Below are positions 61,714 through 64,000 of a stretch of DNA of 64,000 bases, one piece after another. The stretch is from NCBI RefSeq assembly GCF_001598495.1, contig NZ_BCZB01000017.1:1-64000 (forward strand). Reading direction: 5' to 3'. Position numbers and translations under genes: made by a program. Each line of letters starts with the position of its first letter. The first letter of the stretch is position 1. Origin of the DNA: Neokomagataea thailandica NBRC 106555. Lineage in GTDB: Bacteria > Pseudomonadota > Alphaproteobacteria > Acetobacterales > Acetobacteraceae. The notes below the pieces were generated by a model. It saw nothing but the letters and a program-made list of their open reading frames with translations, had not been told where the DNA came from and did not search any database.

Positions 61714-63414
61714 TTACCGAAAGGGAGTGGTGCTTGTCTGCAATTTTTTTTCTAGCTCCTGTAGGCTGAGTGGTGGGGAGTAAAAGCTTCCCTGTGCAAA
61801 ATCACAGCCTAATTGGGTTAAAATATCGGCGCATTGAGCGGTTTCCACACCTTCAGCAATGACGTGTTTTCCCATGCTGTGGGCGATGTCTATGAGGCTT
61901 TTGGTTATTGTTTGGTTTATAGTGGAAGAGGAGAGGTCTTTTATTAGTGAGGAGTCAATTTTGGCATAATCGTATTCAATGTTTCGTAACGACATGAGAT
62001 AAGTACTCTCTTTTCCAAAGCCGCTTAGGATAATTTTGACGCCTATTTGGCGTAGCGAGGCGAGGTCGCGTTGGATAATGCTTTTTTTACTATGGGTGAT
62101 GAAGCTATTATCTATTTGTAACGCTATATTTTGGGGGTTAAGGGGGTATTCTTTTAATTTATCAAATATACCTGATATTATCTGTGTTTGTGCAATATTT
62201 ATGTTGGGAACTGCTATGGTTGTGAAGTGTATCCCATTTATTTTTTGAGTGTTATTTAGTATGTTGTTAATTGATATTTGATATAGTGCTCTTTCAACTG
62301 TGATGTCCCCTATCATATCATGCAGGTCATTAATTTCCTTTTTTATTTCTGGAATATAATTGTGGCGTAATAATAATACTGTTGTTATTCCCGTAATGGT
62401 ATTGGATGATATATCTATGATTGGATTGTATTTTATGTGAAAAAATTTATCGTTAAGATTTTTTAAGATAGTATTTCTTAATATGTTTCGCTCATCATGT
62501 TTCTTTTTTAGTTCTGAGTTATAGGCGTGAGCACAATTTCCACCTACTGATTTTGAATGGTATAAAGCAATATCAGATAAATAAAGTGTATTATAGATAT
62601 CTGAATTTCTTTTATTGGTTATAGCATAACCAATACTTGCGGTTGTGTGGTGTAAAATACCATTAAATGAAAATAAAAAATTTAGAGATTTTAGAATATG
62701 GGCAGATTGTTGAACAAAATACTCTTCAGAAGACCCTGTCGTAATAAGCGAAAATTCATCACCAGCCATGCGAGCAACGAATGTGTTGTTGTCTTCGAGA
62801 AGTCTAAGCTGTTTGGATATTTTCTTTAAGAGCTTATCGCCGGCTTTGTGGCCGAGGGTGTCATTGGCAATTTTGAACGCATCAATATCAATCATATAAA
62901 TACAGATTAAGGGGGGATCATCCTTGTTTTGAGAGATGCTTTTTATATGGTTGGAGAAAGCAAGGCGATTGGGTAACCCCGTTAAAGGGTCAATCGTGAG
63001 GGCTTTTTGGAGCATATTTTTGCCAGCACGTAGATGATCTTCCGTACTTTTTTGTGCGGTTACATCAAAGCATGTAGCAATATAATATGTTATGTTTTTC
63101 TTTTTATCAAAGTATGGGGTGATTGTTATGTTGGTCCATAAATGAATTCCATCATGGGTTTTATAAAAAATATCACCATTCCATGGTATTTTATTTTGGG
63201 ATATTTTTTTTATTTTTTCTATAATATCACAATTTTCGTATTTGTCGCCTTGTGTATGAAGTATGTTTAAAATCTTTTCATTTCTATAAAGAATTTTTCC
63301 ATGTAAGTCTATTATGATAATCCCAGCAGTATGGCCAAGAGCGTGCAGTACGATTTGAGCGTACTTAGTCTCAATGGGGGAGGGGGCTGTTGCGGTAGGG
63401 GGGCCACTTTCCAA
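61714..63414 (-). CDS. PAS-GGDEF-EAL protein with degenerate EAL domain
   Basis: A 566-residue signalling protein. A PAS-like sensor spans about residues 20-125. The GGDEF domain begins DPLTGLPNR and its active-site motif reads AGDEF at 217-221, a variant that can still be active. The EAL domain is damaged: VLL stands where EAL should be (346-348), and SGFG replaces DDFG. AEGVET and the KID lysine survive. Loss of the metal-binding Glu and Asp predicts no c-di-GMP hydrolysis. The gene is strongly AT-rich. The only usable start is TTG at 63414. It stands alone. Confidence 0.88.
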   Translation of the reverse strand: MESGPPTATAPSPIETKYAQIVLHALGHTAGIIIIDLHGKILYRNEKILNILHTQGDKYENCDIIEKIKKISQNKIPWNGDIFYKTHDGIHLWTNITITPYFDKKKNITYYIATCFDVTAQKSTEDHLRAGKNMLQKALTIDPLTGLPNRLAFSNHIKSISQNKDDPPLICIYMIDIDAFKIANDTLGHKAGDKLLKKISKQLRLLEDNNTFVARMAGDEFSLITTGSSEEYFVQQSAHILKSLNFLFSFNGILHHTTASIGYAITNKRNSDIYNTLYLSDIALYHSKSVGGNCAHAYNSELKKKHDERNILRNTILKNLNDKFFHIKYNPIIDISSNTITGITTVLLLRHNYIPEIKKEINDLHDMIGDITVERALYQISINNILNNTQKINGIHFTTIAVPNINIAQTQIISGIFDKLKEYPLNPQNIALQIDNSFITHSKKSIIQRDLASLRQIGVKIILSGFGKESTYLMSLRNIEYDYAKIDSSLIKDLSSSTINQTITKSLIDIAHSMGKHVIAEGVETAQCADILTQLGCDFAQGSFYSPPLSLQELEKKLQTSTTPFR

Positions 63415-63519
63415 AAGACTATAGCCTTATTTATGTGTCTCTACATTGTGGCTACCATAAAAGTATCTATGAGAAAATAAGTTTTAAATTTTATTAAAAA
63501 TTTATATGATTTTTAATCA

Positions 63520-64000
63520 TTATAGAAATAAAAAATCTCCAATAAGATCTTTTTTATCGGTGTTATGGTTTGTTAATTTTTTACTTATGGATGTTATGCT
63601 TAAGCTATTAATGAGATATGCAGATGATGATTCTCTATAATCTTCTGGGGTAATATTTTTCTCTGCACATAAACCGCTTTTTATTATTCTTGAACGAGAT
63701 ATTCCTGGCAGTGCGCCGCTCTGTAAAGGGGGGGTATAAAGTCTGTTCCTGAGCTCAATGATGAGTGTTCCGCTTGTACCAGAGGCTACGTATTGTCCTT
63801 GTGGACACAGCATAAGGGCGTCATCATAGCCGGCGTCTGTCGCCTCTATTCGGGCCATAATAGAGGGAAGGTAAGAAAGAGATTTGACCGCAGAAAGGGG
63901 GGATAGAGGGGGGCGTGTATAGCGGCTTATATGGAGTGTGACATCGGCTGGTGTTGTGTGGGGCTGTGGTGCGCTTGTGATGAGAAGAGTGGGGTGTGGT
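63520..64000 (-). CDS. Class IV aminotransferase-like protein (PabC/D-amino acid type), 5' end beyond the window
   Basis: The C-terminal 160 residues of a fold-type IV PLP enzyme, reading off the right edge. KSLSYLPSIMARIEATDAGY, DDALMLCPQGQYVASGTSGT and TPPLQSGALPGISRSRII follow the family pattern of 4-amino-4-deoxychorismate lyase and D-amino acid or branched-chain aminotransferases. The usual Glu that contacts the PLP nitrogen (in EGTxxN) is replaced: the segment reads SGTSGT. The catalytic lysine lies outside the window or in the visible KSLSYL segment, which occupies the wrong side for it. The last 45 codons are AT-rich. Confidence 0.7.
   Translation of the reverse strand, partial: PHPTLLITSAPQPHTTPADVTLHISRYTRPPLSPLSAVKSLSYLPSIMARIEATDAGYDDALMLCPQGQYVASGTSGTLIIELRNRLYTPPLQSGALPGISRSRIIKSGLCAEKNITPEDYRESSSAYLINSLSITSISKKLTNHNTDKKDLIGDFLFL

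Overview
The window reads as chromosomal DNA of an alphaproteobacterium, most probably an acetic acid bacterium (Acetobacteraceae). This is inferred from the gene repertoire: the cell-cycle regulator GcrA, the dusB-ntrY-ntrX-hfq-hflX block, alphaproteobacterial AddA/AddB, a Suv3-like helicase, a class II DAHP synthase, and a tRNA-Arg(CCU) gene split by a group I intron. No CRISPR array, transposase, integrase or prophage was seen. Base composition is even apart from AT-rich stretches near 3.5-4.8 kb, 46.9-47.7 kb and especially 61.7-63.9 kb.

Layout. 0-3.3 kb: an SDR oxidoreductase cut by the edge, a DUF4169 protein, groES-groEL behind a CIRCE operator, and a DUF3147 membrane protein. 3.3-9 kb: two orphan reading frames, dadA, a TrxR-like ferredoxin/flavodoxin-NADP reductase diverging from a GT4 glycosyltransferase, and a DUF2147 protein. 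9.2-19 kb: tsaE-addB-addA-trxA-rnd-gcrA, all forward. 19.2-19.5 kb: the intron-split tRNA-Arg(CCU), reverse. 19.8-26.8 kb: an XRE regulator, a Suv3-like helicase with a DUF1737 protein, fpr, gor, a YceI protein and a small secreted protein. 27-31.3 kb: class II DAHP synthase, nicotinate phosphoribosyltransferase with a coupled acidic protein, a Maf pyrophosphatase and tRNA-Ala(GGC).

31.4-37.4 kb: two TonB-dependent receptors, the second divergent from a TauD-like dioxygenase. 37.7-43.3 kb: a tripartite efflux operon of the E. coli ytcA-mdtNOP type ending in its own marR, with an 18-bp operator-like palindrome in front. 43.3-46.3 kb: ybaK and a zinc-type ABC importer behind a Zur-like palindrome. 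46.4-51.7 kb: small proteins, then the dTDP-L-rhamnose genes rfbB-rfbA-rfbC-rfbD and a GT2 glycosyltransferase. 52-54.4 kb: histidine phosphatase, small membrane protein, pyrD and a small winged-helix-like protein. 54.4-61.7 kb (reverse): dusB, a stripped-down NtrC remnant, ntrY, ntrX, hfq, hflX. 61.7-64 kb: an AT-rich PAS-GGDEF-EAL protein with a ruined EAL site, and a class IV aminotransferase cut by the edge.

I see no clearly new multi-gene system. The observations most worth following are the 234-nt group I intron, the loss of ntrB with erosion of ntrC inside an otherwise intact ntr locus, the degenerate EAL protein, TTG starts fused to upstream stops (TTGA) in the ntr/hfq block, and repeated use of strong hairpins without U-tracts at gene ends.
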